Positions 49,711 to 59,457 of a stretch of DNA of 64,000 nt are shown here, one piece after another; positions within the stretch are counted from its first letter, which is position 1; every line of letters starts with the position of its first letter. This stretch comes from Saprospiraceae bacterium. Lineage in GTDB: Bacteria; Bacteroidota; Bacteroidia; Chitinophagales; Saprospiraceae. Location of the stretch: positions 1 through 64,000 of the forward strand of contig JAJTFM010000016.1 in NCBI GenBank assembly GCA_021298575.1, read 5' to 3'. The notes beneath the pieces are model-generated. The model ran no database searches. It had not been told where the DNA came from and saw only the letters and a list, made by a program, of their open reading frames with translations. Made by a program: the position numbers and the translations under genes.

Positions 49711-50415
49711 CTATAACTCTCCGACGGACTGAAAAAGGGCGTTCTTGTCTTTTACCTGTATGGTTCTGCCGCGAGCATCTACCCAGCCGTTGTCCTTGAA
49801 CTCACCCAGTGCCCGTACTGTCGTTTCTATAGTGGCACCTATCATGTCTGCCAGATCAGTCCTCGAAAATAAAATGGAAACAGGATTACTGCAGGCACCC
49901 CTGAATTGCGCATCAAGAAATAAAAGACCTATGGCAAGCCGTACCCTGACCGGAAATTTGGCCAGATAAACGGTTCTGTTCACCCAGGCAGAAAACTCCT
50001 GACTGAGAGTGAGCAACAGGTTGTACGATAAATCCTGATGCGTTTTCACCAGTCTGACGAATTCATCCACCGGAATAAATGTTGTCTCAACACTCCCTAT
50101 TGCCATTCCCTCAACAGGATATAATTCTGACGTGAAATTCTGACGATACCCCATCCAATCGCCGGTCTTGTACACATAAACCAGCTGCCGGTGCCCGCCG
50201 GGAGTGCTGCTTGATATTTTTACCAGACCGGATTTCAAACGATATACGCCACGCGGAACGGCACCCTGCGCATAAAGGACGTCTCCGTCGCGAAAACTTC
50301 TTGTCTCCGATGCTTTTTCAATGGCATCCAGTGTGCCCGCAGAAAGTCCGTTCGTCACCAGTTCGTGGTGAAAGGACACAGACTGTATTAATCTGCCTAT
50401 AGATTCAGTGTGCAT
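49711..50415 (-). CDS. Crp/Fnr-family transcriptional regulator
   Basis: cNMP-binding-like GDVLYAQGAVPRGVYRLKSGLVKI; C-terminal HTH FSRTDLADMIGATIETTVRALGEFKDNGWV. Confidence 0.9.
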   Translation of the reverse strand: MHTESIGRLIQSVSFHHELVTNGLSAGTLDAIEKASETRSFRDGDVLYAQGAVPRGVYRLKSGLVKISSSTPGGHRQLVYVYKTGDWMGYRQNFTSELYPVEGMAIGSVETTFIPVDEFVRLVKTHQDLSYNLLLTLSQEFSAWVNRTVYLAKFPVRVRLAIGLLFLDAQFRGACSNPVSILFSRTDLADMIGATIETTVRALGEFKDNGWVDARGRTIQVKDKNALFQSVGEL

Positions 50416-50449
50416 AAGACGATCATATTGTGGATTATTAAGAAAATTG

Positions 50450-50752
50450 TCAGGGAGTATCCAGTACTTCCAGCGACCAGGCCTGCGGTCTGTCTGAAAA
50501 CAATGCTTTGGTTTTAACCCATGTTTCAGCAAAAAGTTCCGAATTCCTGTACTGGTCAAGTGCTGTTTCATCATCCCAGTAACTCAGCGTGAACAGCACG
50601 TTCGGATGCCGGGTATCTCTGAGCAGTTCCATGTGCCGGCAACCGGGAAATGCCCTGATTTTCTGCTTGCTCAGGTCAAAAACATCGCGGATGAACTTGT
50701 CCGTATCTTCCTCGCGGAAGGTCATTTTTACTACGCGCTTGATCATGGTCAA
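50450..50752 (-). CDS. antibiotic biosynthesis monooxygenase (ABM)-family protein
   Basis: IKRVVKMTFREEDTDKFIRDVF...FPGCRHMELLRDTRHPNVLFTLSYWDDETALDQYRNSE. Confidence 0.85.
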   Translation of the reverse strand: MTMIKRVVKMTFREEDTDKFIRDVFDLSKQKIRAFPGCRHMELLRDTRHPNVLFTLSYWDDETALDQYRNSELFAETWVKTKALFSDRPQAWSLEVLDTP

Positions 50753-52452
50753 CGGGCATATTTTCTTTTTCTGCGCCAGTTGAACGTCCAGCCAAGTATG
50801 GCAAGCAGGAAAAGTGGCAAACCCACATTGATTCCTTTCCAGAAATTACCCTCTTCCCGGGCTCTCACCGTATCGAGCAGCCTGAGCTTTACCTCCTTGG
50901 TACGGGCTTCTATCACGCCGGTAGGGTCTATCAGGTATTCCACCGCATTAAGCAGCAGGTCTTTGTTGGCATAGGTAGCTCCGTCCATGTGGTTGTATCC
51001 CAGCGGTAGCCACTGTTTTTCCTCGGCATTGCGAATGTGGTTGGCCGCAACATCCCCGTCGCTGATAACCAGCATGCGCGTGGGTACGCTGGCGTTTTTA
51101 AAGGAAAGTCCGAGCTGCTCCAATCCGGCCTGCATCTCTCCTGATACGCGGTTTTCGTAGGCCGACGGGAATATTCCCTCCAGCAACAACCCCACAGTCT
51201 GCTTTCCCTTGTCAAATTTTTCAGGGTCGGGCTGGTATTTCAGAATTTCAAAATTCAGGTCTATCGGACTGAACTGAAGCCGGCTGTACCGGCTGGTGGT
51301 AAGTACTGCTGTCTTCTTTACAGGCGTTTTCGTCCGTATGGTATCAATGGAAGAGCAGAACCGCAAATCTACCCGGTCGAGGTTCTTCACAATAGGGTGA
51401 TTGCTCGCTGGCAGTACCGCCGGGTGATAATACCACGGGAAGGGAGCAAACTGGGGCGAGTTGCCCACCTGACCAACAACGAGCTTGATTTTGCTACACT
51501 CCAGATCAAGTATCAGATCCGGTTGTATCCGGGCTCCGTACTTGAAAAGCATGTCTTCTATATTCAAAGGATAGTCCGACGGAACAAATCTGCTGGTCAG
51601 CTGCATGGAATCCAGGCTCGCACTGAGCCTGTCCACCAGCCAGAGTATGCGCCCACCATTCATCACGTACTGGTCTATCTTGAACTTGTCCTTCTCCGAA
51701 AAGGTCTGTGTGGGTTTGGCGATGATCATCAGCGCACAGTCTTCCGGTTTCACCTGTATCACCGAGTCCAGGCTGATACGGTCGGTATCGTAAAATGCGC
51801 GGAGGCTTCTGTCGAGGTCCGCAACCCTGGTCTCGTCCAGCTCTCCGTGACCTTTGGTAAAAAGGATAACCGGCCGCGCAGGTGCCTGTATTTTCTTGAT
51901 GGCGTTGGCAAATTTGTATTCCAGCAGGGTGACCGAATTGTTGATAACTTCCTCTGGCGACAGGGTAGCTGATTCGTTTTCCAACAGTTTTACCACAACC
52001 TGTCTGCTGCCAAAGCGAAATATCGCGAAAGGGTAGATCAGTTTTTGGGTGGTTTCTCCCTGATCAGCCACGCGCAGGTTTACAGGCTGTATGCCAATCT
52101 CGGCCAGTGCTTTCCTCCGGCCGTTCACTTCTTCCAGACTGCCTGCCGACGGGTCTTCAAAACGGTAATCGAGGTAGCCTGTCTCCGAACGGAAATCATC
52201 CAGCATCTCTTTGGTGGCTGTCTGCAAACGCTTGAACCCGGCCGGAAACTCTCCGTCGAGTAGTATCTGAACGTAAACCTGATCGTTCAGCCCGCGCAAA
52301 AGTTCGCGCGTGGGATCCGTAAGCGTGAAGCGCTTCTCTTCCGTCAGGTCGAAATGGGTGTAGAATATGTTGGCCAGTATGTTGACAAACAGAAGTATGC
52401 CACAGAACAGACCGAATTGCAAAATTGATTGCGTACGTTTGGAACGACTCAT
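50749..52452 (-). CDS. gldG: gliding-motility-associated ABC transporter substrate-binding protein GldG
   Basis: NILANIFYTHFDLTEEKRFTLTDPTRELLRGL; ABC_transp_aux-type domain; C-terminal TM anchor. Confidence 0.9.
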   Translation of the reverse strand: MSRSKRTQSILQFGLFCGILLFVNILANIFYTHFDLTEEKRFTLTDPTRELLRGLNDQVYVQILLDGEFPAGFKRLQTATKEMLDDFRSETGYLDYRFEDPSAGSLEEVNGRRKALAEIGIQPVNLRVADQGETTQKLIYPFAIFRFGSRQVVVKLLENESATLSPEEVINNSVTLLEYKFANAIKKIQAPARPVILFTKGHGELDETRVADLDRSLRAFYDTDRISLDSVIQVKPEDCALMIIAKPTQTFSEKDKFKIDQYVMNGGRILWLVDRLSASLDSMQLTSRFVPSDYPLNIEDMLFKYGARIQPDLILDLECSKIKLVVGQVGNSPQFAPFPWYYHPAVLPASNHPIVKNLDRVDLRFCSSIDTIRTKTPVKKTAVLTTSRYSRLQFSPIDLNFEILKYQPDPEKFDKGKQTVGLLLEGIFPSAYENRVSGEMQAGLEQLGLSFKNASVPTRMLVISDGDVAANHIRNAEEKQWLPLGYNHMDGATYANKDLLLNAVEYLIDPTGVIEARTKEVKLRLLDTVRAREEGNFWKGINVGLPLFLLAILGWTFNWRRKRKYAR

Positions 52453-53966
52453 TTCTTGAGTGAATTTGGAGGGCAAAGATAGGGCAACGCAAGGTAAACG
52501 CCGTTAGTCCACCCAAAACCATCCTGATTGGGATATTCCCCGCCCCCACCCGGCCGGTTCAGGTCTGTAACATTGTATTTCTCCATCATTTTTCCAGTAT
52601 CCGCATATATTTTCTCATTCATGTTGCGCCAGTTTTTCCTGATGCGGTCGGCGAGGTCTGTATAGCCATACTGCATGAGCCCCCGACAAGCAATATATTG
52701 CAGCGGCGCCCATCCGTTAGGCTCATCCCACTGCTGCCCTGTATTCCGGATAGTGGTAATCAGTCCGCCAGCCCGTAAAAACTTTTCTTCGAGATGGCGC
52801 GCTACAGAGGCGGCCTGTTCTTCTGTGGCAATACCAAAAAATAACGGAAAAACGCCCGCGAGGGTCCACTCGCCGGTTCTGCTGTTTTTTACGTGGTTGT
52901 AATCAAAGAAATATCCCTCATCCTCATCCCAGAAATAATCCTGTATGGCCTGGCGGCGCTTTCTGGTGCGCTCTTTGAATACGTCGGCCGGCACCCGGTC
53001 AGGCAGCTGCCGGTGTACGTGCAACAGTGTTTTTTCCAGAAAATACAACAAACAGTTCAGGTCCACCGGAAGTATATCGGTAGTTTGTATGGTCTCCAGT
53101 CTGCCCGGATCGGCCAGCCACCTGCTGCTGAAATCCCAGCCCGACTCGGCCGCCGCACGAATGTGCCGGAAGGTTTCCTCGACCGGTGCATCGCTCTTCG
53201 ATGCAGTGTGCACGTCCTCGGCATAAGCCTCGGGCCTGGGCTCCGGCCTGTTGTCCCAGTATCTGTTCAGACTCGTTCCGCCGGGAAGTGTAACCAGTCT
53301 TCTGTATTTTGCTCCCTCCTCCGCATGGCTCTCTCCCGACATCCAGAATTCATACTCGCGCTCCAGTTCGGGCCGGTAACGTATCAATACTTCTTCTCCT
53401 TTCATTTCCGAAAGCAGTGTCACCATCAGTGAAAAAAACGGCGGCTGCGAACGACTCAGGTAGTAGGTCCGGTTTCCGTTCGGGATGAAACCGATGTGAT
53501 CTATCAGAAAAGCGAAGTTATCCACCATGTTCTGCACCGTTTCCTCTTTCCCGGATATCTGTAACCCCAACATGGTGAAATAGCTGTCCCAGTAATATAC
53601 CTCGCGGAATCGCCCGCCCGGTACTATGTACGGATTGGGCAAGGGTATCAGGGTGGAGTTTTCTTCTGTTACTCCCGGCGACCGGAGCAGCACATCCCAT
53701 AGTTGATCTACATGCTGACCTATCAGTCTTCCGGCAGCCAGATAGCCCGTTTCCGGGGTTTCCGGTACCGAAAAATGGCGCAACACGAAGGCCAACAAAT
53801 CGAATCCAGCCTCTGTCTTTTCTTTTTCATAAACGCGGAGTACTGCATCCGGGTCTGTCCGCAGTATGCAGTCAACAAAAAACTTGGAATCCGCAAATAT
53901 TCCGCTGTTCTGTACGTCTTCGTACAACGGCGAAAGGGTGGTTATATCAAAATATTCATTGACCAT
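52449..53966 (-). CDS. alpha,alpha-trehalase
   Basis: PGGRFREVYYWDSYFTMLGL (trehalase signature); QWDEPNGWAPLQYIA; GGGGEYPNQDGFGWTNGV. Confidence 0.95.
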   Translation of the reverse strand: MVNEYFDITTLSPLYEDVQNSGIFADSKFFVDCILRTDPDAVLRVYEKEKTEAGFDLLAFVLRHFSVPETPETGYLAAGRLIGQHVDQLWDVLLRSPGVTEENSTLIPLPNPYIVPGGRFREVYYWDSYFTMLGLQISGKEETVQNMVDNFAFLIDHIGFIPNGNRTYYLSRSQPPFFSLMVTLLSEMKGEEVLIRYRPELEREYEFWMSGESHAEEGAKYRRLVTLPGGTSLNRYWDNRPEPRPEAYAEDVHTASKSDAPVEETFRHIRAAAESGWDFSSRWLADPGRLETIQTTDILPVDLNCLLYFLEKTLLHVHRQLPDRVPADVFKERTRKRRQAIQDYFWDEDEGYFFDYNHVKNSRTGEWTLAGVFPLFFGIATEEQAASVARHLEEKFLRAGGLITTIRNTGQQWDEPNGWAPLQYIACRGLMQYGYTDLADRIRKNWRNMNEKIYADTGKMMEKYNVTDLNRPGGGGEYPNQDGFGWTNGVYLALPYLCPPNSLKK

Positions 53967-54000
53967 ATAATTTTTTTCTGGTCTGATAACAGGAGCTTGT

Positions 54001-55233
54001 TCAGGATGCCTGGCCCCGATATTGTTTCCGGAAGAAATAGAGCCCGACAAGTACTATTGTTATCGGAAAAAGAGAAAAATAAAAGGCTTTTTCTCCTCCA
54101 AACCGGCCAAATATGTGTCCGGTGATGATGGAGCCTGTCGTGCCGCCCAAGGCTGAAAATACTATGATGAGTCCCGACATCAGTCCCTGCTGCTGCTTCG
54201 GGAGTCCGCTCAGTATCAGCGAGTTGATCGCAGGATAAATCGGCGCCAGGAAGAATCCTATCATCGGAAATATGAACGCTGCGAGCGGTGCATCGCCCCA
54301 TCCGGTAGCCATTGCTCCGTTTACTCCCGCCGATAATGGTATGGCTGTAAATACCAGGGCCGCAGCCAGCAACAGGCACCCGTTCAGTACTACATACCAG
54401 TTCAGGCGCTTCATAACAAGCCCCGCCAGCGCCCGGCCAAGTGCCGTTCCTCCGGCCATGATGCTCGCCATCTGTATGCTCAGGGTGGTGGGTAACTGCA
54501 GCACTTTGCTGTTGAAGGTGGGTAGCCAGCTCATGATGCTCTGCTCAATCAGTACATAAAAGAATGCACACAGTATGAATACCAGCACGAGCGGTATCGC
54601 CAGAAGTCTGAACATGGCCGTTATATCCTGTAATCCGGCTTCTTTTTCGACCGGTTTTGCCTGCGATTCATCCAGCGGGGCTGTCAGCAACAGAAAAAAT
54701 GCCGCCAGTGTGATGCCGCCAAGCAGCCAATAGACGTTCATCCAGTCGGTACTCGACGGATTGGTATCGTCGGCAAACGCACTGAAAATAAAATAGCCGG
54801 ATAATACGCCCGTCATGAACACCGCCTCCACAAAGTTCATCAGACTGATGTGTTCCTTTTCGTCTTTGGTAATCAGGCCAATCGTACCGAAAACAGACAT
54901 CTTGATCAGCGCAAACCCCGATCCGGCAGCAGCAAACAGCAGTTTGGTGGCCCAGAAAGACGGTACCAGCGGTATCATAAAGCATACCGCCGCCACAAAT
55001 CCCAGTGATATAAGCATGGACCGTTTGTACCCGATTCGCGTGATGAACGATGAAAGCAGAAAGGACACCGCCGCTACACTCAGATCCTTGAAGGCCTCCA
55101 GTACCGAAGCCGAGCCCTCTGACACGCCGAAGTTGTTCTGTACCTGCAGAATGACCGTACCCACGCTGTTCAGCAGGATGGCAAACACGAAATAGTTGAG
55201 GAAAAGCGATGCTTTTATCTGCCAGTGACGCAT
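54001..55233 (-). CDS. sugar MFS transporter
   Basis: MRHWQIKASLFLNYFVFAILLNSVGTVILQVQNNFGVSEG; about 12 TM; sits between the trehalase and thiolase genes. Confidence 0.85.
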   Translation of the reverse strand: MRHWQIKASLFLNYFVFAILLNSVGTVILQVQNNFGVSEGSASVLEAFKDLSVAAVSFLLSSFITRIGYKRSMLISLGFVAAVCFMIPLVPSFWATKLLFAAAGSGFALIKMSVFGTIGLITKDEKEHISLMNFVEAVFMTGVLSGYFIFSAFADDTNPSSTDWMNVYWLLGGITLAAFFLLLTAPLDESQAKPVEKEAGLQDITAMFRLLAIPLVLVFILCAFFYVLIEQSIMSWLPTFNSKVLQLPTTLSIQMASIMAGGTALGRALAGLVMKRLNWYVVLNGCLLLAAALVFTAIPLSAGVNGAMATGWGDAPLAAFIFPMIGFFLAPIYPAINSLILSGLPKQQQGLMSGLIIVFSALGGTTGSIITGHIFGRFGGEKAFYFSLFPITIVLVGLYFFRKQYRGQAS

Positions 55234-55235
55234 AA

Positions 55236-56408
55236 TCAGTTCAGTCTTTCTATGATACCCGCAATGCCCTGTCCGCCACCCACGCAGGCTGTCACCAGTC
55301 CGTAACGCTGGTTGCTCCGGCGCATTTCGTTGATAATCTGTATGGTCAGCTTCGCGCCCGTGCACCCGAGCGGGTGACCCAGTGCCACAGCGCCCCCGTT
55401 CACATTCACAATGTCGGGATTCAGGCATCCCTCCTTGATAACGGCCAGCGCCTGAGCTGCAAACGCCTCGTTCAGTTCCACAGCCTCTATCTGGTCGAGT
55501 TGCATACCCGCCTGCTTCAATGCCTTAGGTATGGCCGCACACGGACCAATGCCCATGTGTATCGGCTCTACACCGGCTACAGAACAGGCCGCAAGGCGCG
55601 CTATGGGCTGCAGACCCAGGTTTTTCACCATCTCTTCCGACATGACCAGCACGAAGGCCGCTCCGTCAGAGGTCTGTGACGAGTTGCCGGCCGTTACAAT
55701 GCCGCCCTGGGCAAAGGCCGGTTTCAGTTTGGCCAGTCCCTCAACGCTGGTGTCGCGGCGTACGCCCTCGTCTGTGTCCACAGTATATGCCCGCTCCTGT
55801 CTCTTGTCGTTTTCAACCCATACCTCCGGGACGCTCACCGGAACGATCTCATTCCTGAATTTACCAGCATCTATCGCGGCAGCCGCACGCTGGTGACTGC
55901 GTACGCTGAAAGCATCCGCCTCTTCACGGGAAATACCCCATTTGGCGGCTACAGCCTCGGCTGTCAGACCCATACCTACCAGATAATCGGGGGTCTGTGA
56001 GGCAATATTGTAGTTGGGCGCCAGTTTGTAGCCCGTCATGGGTATGAGCGACATGCTCTCGGCGCCCCCCGCAATGAAGCAATGCCCCATTCCGGCCCTG
56101 ATCTTGGCCACGGCAATACTGATGGTTTCCAGTCCGGAGGCACAATACCTGTTTACTATCATTCCCGGCGCATCCTTGCCCAACGCCCGGTTGGAGATGA
56201 TACGGCCCATTTGCAGCCCCTGCTCTCCTTCCGGATTGGCACAGCCCACAATACAGTCGTCAACCAGTTTCGGATCAAGCTGAGGCACGCTGGCCACCAG
56301 ATGACGTATCACATCCACTGCCAGATCGTCAGGACGATAAGACCTGAACCCGCCTTTTCCGGCTTTTGCCACCGCCGAGCGATACCCGGCTACAATATAA
56401 GCTTCCAT
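55236..56408 (-). CDS. acetyl-CoA C-acyltransferase (thiolase)
   Basis: VNRYCASGLETISIA; NVNGGAVALGHPLGCTGAKL; GLVTACVGGGQGIAGIIE. Confidence 0.95.
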   Translation of the reverse strand: MEAYIVAGYRSAVAKAGKGGFRSYRPDDLAVDVIRHLVASVPQLDPKLVDDCIVGCANPEGEQGLQMGRIISNRALGKDAPGMIVNRYCASGLETISIAVAKIRAGMGHCFIAGGAESMSLIPMTGYKLAPNYNIASQTPDYLVGMGLTAEAVAAKWGISREEADAFSVRSHQRAAAAIDAGKFRNEIVPVSVPEVWVENDKRQERAYTVDTDEGVRRDTSVEGLAKLKPAFAQGGIVTAGNSSQTSDGAAFVLVMSEEMVKNLGLQPIARLAACSVAGVEPIHMGIGPCAAIPKALKQAGMQLDQIEAVELNEAFAAQALAVIKEGCLNPDIVNVNGGAVALGHPLGCTGAKLTIQIINEMRRSNQRYGLVTACVGGGQGIAGIIERLN

Positions 56409-56629
56409 AAATTGATGCAGTTTGATGGTGAAAGATACGGTATAACAGACAGGGCCTGCTTCCGTATCCGGCTGTAAATTTATCGGTATTTATGAAAAAA
56501 TGTCTGTTAAGACTTATTTTACACGTAAAAGGGAACAGTTCCGGCGTTTTTTTGTTAGTTTGCACTGATTTCTTTTGTGAAAACACTCTTTTTCCTCTCA
56601 CCGGCCTGTACAGGCCATTCGGGTAATAC

Positions 56630-58381
56630 GTGAAACACCTGCTCTCTTATCTCAAAAAATTCTTCTGGCGATACCGCTGGAGATTCCTGCTCGGAACTGT
56701 TTTCGTCGGACTGGCCAACGCTTTCCGCGTGTGGCAACCCAAGGTAATCGGACAGGCACTCGATACAGTCATAGAACGCGTCCGGTTCTACAAGGAGCAC
56801 GGCGGCATTGAAGCGCACCCCGAAGCCTTCTCGGAACTCGGCCGGCAGATTGCTCTCTTCGGAGCCGCCGTAATAGCTCTCGCCATCCTGATGGGACTCT
56901 TCATGTATTTCATGCGTCAGACGATCATTGTGATGAGCCGCCTAATCGAGTATGATATGAGAAAGGAGATTTTTGCTCACTACACCCGGCTCGATCTGGC
57001 TTTTTACAAGCGAAACAGCACCGGCGATATGATGTCGCGCGTCTCCGAGGATGTTTCCAAGGTGCGCATGTTCCTCGGACCTACCATACTGTACGGACTC
57101 GATCTGATTTTCCTGTTCATCCTCGCCATCTCTTCCATGGTCAGTGTGAGCCTGGAACTCACCCTGTGGTCGCTGCTCCCACTTCCATTCCTCAGCCTTT
57201 CCATCTACTGGGTCAGCTCGATTATCAACAAGCGCAGTGAAAAAATACAGCAGCAACTGGCCGTACTGACAAGCACAGCTCAGGAAGTTTACAGCGGCAT
57301 ACGCGTGGTGAAAAGTTATGTACAGGAAAAAGCCATGGGTCGCTGGTTCGCCGACCAGAGCGAAGAGTACCGCCGCCGCTCACTCGAGCTGATTCGGGTG
57401 GATGCTTTTTTCTTTCCGCTCATGTCGCTGCTCATCGGCGCCAGTATCATCATCACCGTATATGTTGGCGGCCTGTTGGTAATTGAAGGAAAACTGACTG
57501 CCGGGAATATTACGTCGTTCGTCATTTACATCAACATGCTGACCTGGCCGGTTACGGCTATCGGCTGGATTGCCTCCCTGACCCAGCAGGCGTCGGCCTC
57601 CCAGAAACGCATCAACGAGTTTCTGAAAACAGAGCCCGCCATACAGAACAGTAACTCTTCCGAAACGGCAGCACCCCTGCGCGGTAAAATTGAATTCAGA
57701 AATGTCTCCTTCACTTATCCGGATACGGGTATAAAAGCACTGGAAGGTATTTCGTTCACGCTCGAGCCCGGACAAAAAATGGCCATTATCGGCCGCACCG
57801 GCAGCGGAAAAACCACGCTGGCCGACCTGCTCGTGCGCATGTATGACGTGTCCGACGGACAGATTCTCATAGACGATCAGGAAATCGCTCGCCACGACCT
57901 GTACAACCTGCGCCGGCAAATCGGTTATGTCCCGCAGGATGTGTTCCTTTTTTCCGACACGGTTTTCGGAAATATCGCCTTCGGCCGCGAGGGCGTCACC
58001 AGAGAAGAAGCCGAGTTTTTCGCCAAAAGCGCCGCTGTCCACGACGATATCTCCGGACTTTCCGACGGATATGACACCATCGTGGGCGAAAGGGGCGTCA
58101 CGCTCTCCGGCGGACAAAAGCAGCGGGTCAGCATCGCCCGCGCCTTCGCCAAACACCCCAATATCATTCTCCTCGACGACTGCCTCTACATGCAAACAGC
58201 ACTGGCCAACAAAACAGCCATCATCATCACCCACCGGATCTATTCCATGCTTCAGTTCGATAAAATCATTGTCCTCGAAGACCACCGCATCGTCCAGTCC
58301 GGCACCCATGATGAACTGCTCGCGCAGGGCGGATACTACGCCGAGCTGTGGGAAAAGCAGCGGCTGATGGAGGAGGAATAG
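56630..58381 (+). CDS. ABC transporter, fused permease/ATPase (MsbA/MdlB-like) with probable internal deletion after Walker B
   Basis: ABC TM domain; Walker A IIGRTGSGKTTLADLL; LSGGQKQRVSIARA; Walker B IILLDDCL runs directly into YMQTALANKTAIIITHR. Confidence 0.9.
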   Translation: MKHLLSYLKKFFWRYRWRFLLGTVFVGLANAFRVWQPKVIGQALDTVIERVRFYKEHGGIEAHPEAFSELGRQIALFGAAVIALAILMGLFMYFMRQTIIVMSRLIEYDMRKEIFAHYTRLDLAFYKRNSTGDMMSRVSEDVSKVRMFLGPTILYGLDLIFLFILAISSMVSVSLELTLWSLLPLPFLSLSIYWVSSIINKRSEKIQQQLAVLTSTAQEVYSGIRVVKSYVQEKAMGRWFADQSEEYRRRSLELIRVDAFFFPLMSLLIGASIIITVYVGGLLVIEGKLTAGNITSFVIYINMLTWPVTAIGWIASLTQQASASQKRINEFLKTEPAIQNSNSSETAAPLRGKIEFRNVSFTYPDTGIKALEGISFTLEPGQKMAIIGRTGSGKTTLADLLVRMYDVSDGQILIDDQEIARHDLYNLRRQIGYVPQDVFLFSDTVFGNIAFGREGVTREEAEFFAKSAAVHDDISGLSDGYDTIVGERGVTLSGGQKQRVSIARAFAKHPNIILLDDCLYMQTALANKTAIIITHRIYSMLQFDKIIVLEDHRIVQSGTHDELLAQGGYYAELWEKQRLMEEE

Positions 58382-58426
58382 GGGGCAATTCCGACTGCAA
58401 GGAGGAAACCCACACCGCCCATAAAA

Positions 58427-58650
58427 CAGCCCTGTAAGGGCGAAATACACTAACGGTGGGGTACAGCCCCTCGACACTAATGGGCCACTCGACACGAACG
58501 AAAGGCTACACCTACTCGAAATGCCACGCTCCAAACCCGAACCCTTCACACATTATTCGGGCGTAAACCCCGTAGTGTGATTCCGGTATTCGTTCTCCGC
58601 GTTCGAGGGGTTACACCCCCACTAATTTATTTCGCCCCTTCAGGGCTGGC
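58427..58650. repeat. long inverted repeat (arms about 50 bp, imperfect) in intergenic DNA
   Basis: CAGCCCTGTAAGGGCGAAATACACTAACGGTGGGGTACAGCCCCTCGAC (58427-58475) is largely the reverse complement of GTTCGAGGGGTTACACCCCCACTAATTTATTTCGCCCCTTCAGGGCTGGC (58601-58650). Confidence 0.75.
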
Positions 58651-58761
58651 GTCGCATTATTCTCGGTACGCCAGCGTCTTTCACCGACACCATCCGCACG
58701 GCCGCAATCAGGGCAATTCTTTCATTCTGTAAATCAAGGTTCAGACAATGGAGCCACTCCG

Positions 58762-59076
58762 GTGTCTTGCAACAGAAATGTTCCCCTTCGCTCTTGCTAT
58801 TCTCAAAAAAAGACGGTATATTTGAAGAGAATTCATCTCAACTCACCTAAAAATCCCTTTCAATGCCCAAAAGAAAACACCCGCGGAAACACCTTCCGCG
58901 CCAGATGCATGACAAATATGCACGTTAGCGTGTCGGAAGAATTCAAAACAAAATACTATAACAGCATGAATTACGAACCAAAAACACCGGAAGAGCGTCG
59001 TTTTCGGGATTTCTTTAAAAAAGAATTCCTCCCCATGATACGACAAGAAAAATGGCGAAAAATGAGCCGTTTTTGA
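58762..59076 (+). CDS. hypothetical small ORF ending inside a repeat (doubtful)
   Basis: MHVSVSEEFKTKYYNSMNYEPKTPEERRFRDFFKKEFLPMIRQEKWRKMSRF; last codons lie within the repeat shared with 46141-46241. Confidence 0.25.
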   Translation: MSCNRNVPLRSCYSQKKTVYLKRIHLNSPKNPFQCPKENTRGNTFRARCMTNMHVSVSEEFKTKYYNSMNYEPKTPEERRFRDFFKKEFLPMIRQEKWRKMSRF

Positions 59077-59105
59077 CTCGGCGAGAGAATCCTGAACAAG
59101 CTCGT
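59051..59105. repeat. partial second copy of the alaS-associated repeat
   Basis: GAAAAATGGCGAAAAATGAGCCGTTTTTGACTCGGCGAGAGAATCCTGAACAAGCTC; matches 46196-46241 with two substitutions and carries the reverse complement of the left end at 46092-46115. Confidence 0.8.
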
Positions 59106-59139
59106 AGAATTACCCCCAAAAACACTCTCTGAATCGCGA

Positions 59140-59240
59140 TTCAACTCCGGAGGAGCGGCATGTTAATAGCAAAACGCACCCACAAAGCACACAAAGCCCC
59201 GGAGGAGTGAAACCGTCTGTGCAGGAAACATAGAAGACCG
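59140..59240. repeat. degenerate CCGGAGGAG intergenic repeat remnants
   Basis: CTCCGGAGGAGCGGCATGTTAATAGC followed by CCCCGGAGGAGTGAAACC; two diverged half-units. Confidence 0.4.
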
Positions 59241-59457
59241 GAGTCATTCCCTGACACCTCCCGAACCTACAATCATGGTAATCCTTTACCAGCAAATCAA
59301 GAGTCAGACAATAAAGACGCAACGGTAAAATGAAAAAACACCCGGAACGGCCGGAGTGGCTATCCCGCTCACCCTACTGGTACCGGGTGCTGTAAAAATT
59401 TGCCACCCGCCAAAAGGACGGGCAGTCGGGGTCATGCATCTGTTCAGCAGCAGCCAT

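Noticed and set aside
58762-59076. Small ORF as a DGR accessory (Avd-like) gene
   Set aside because: It is on the opposite strand, ends in a repeat and shows no Avd-like four-helix pattern.
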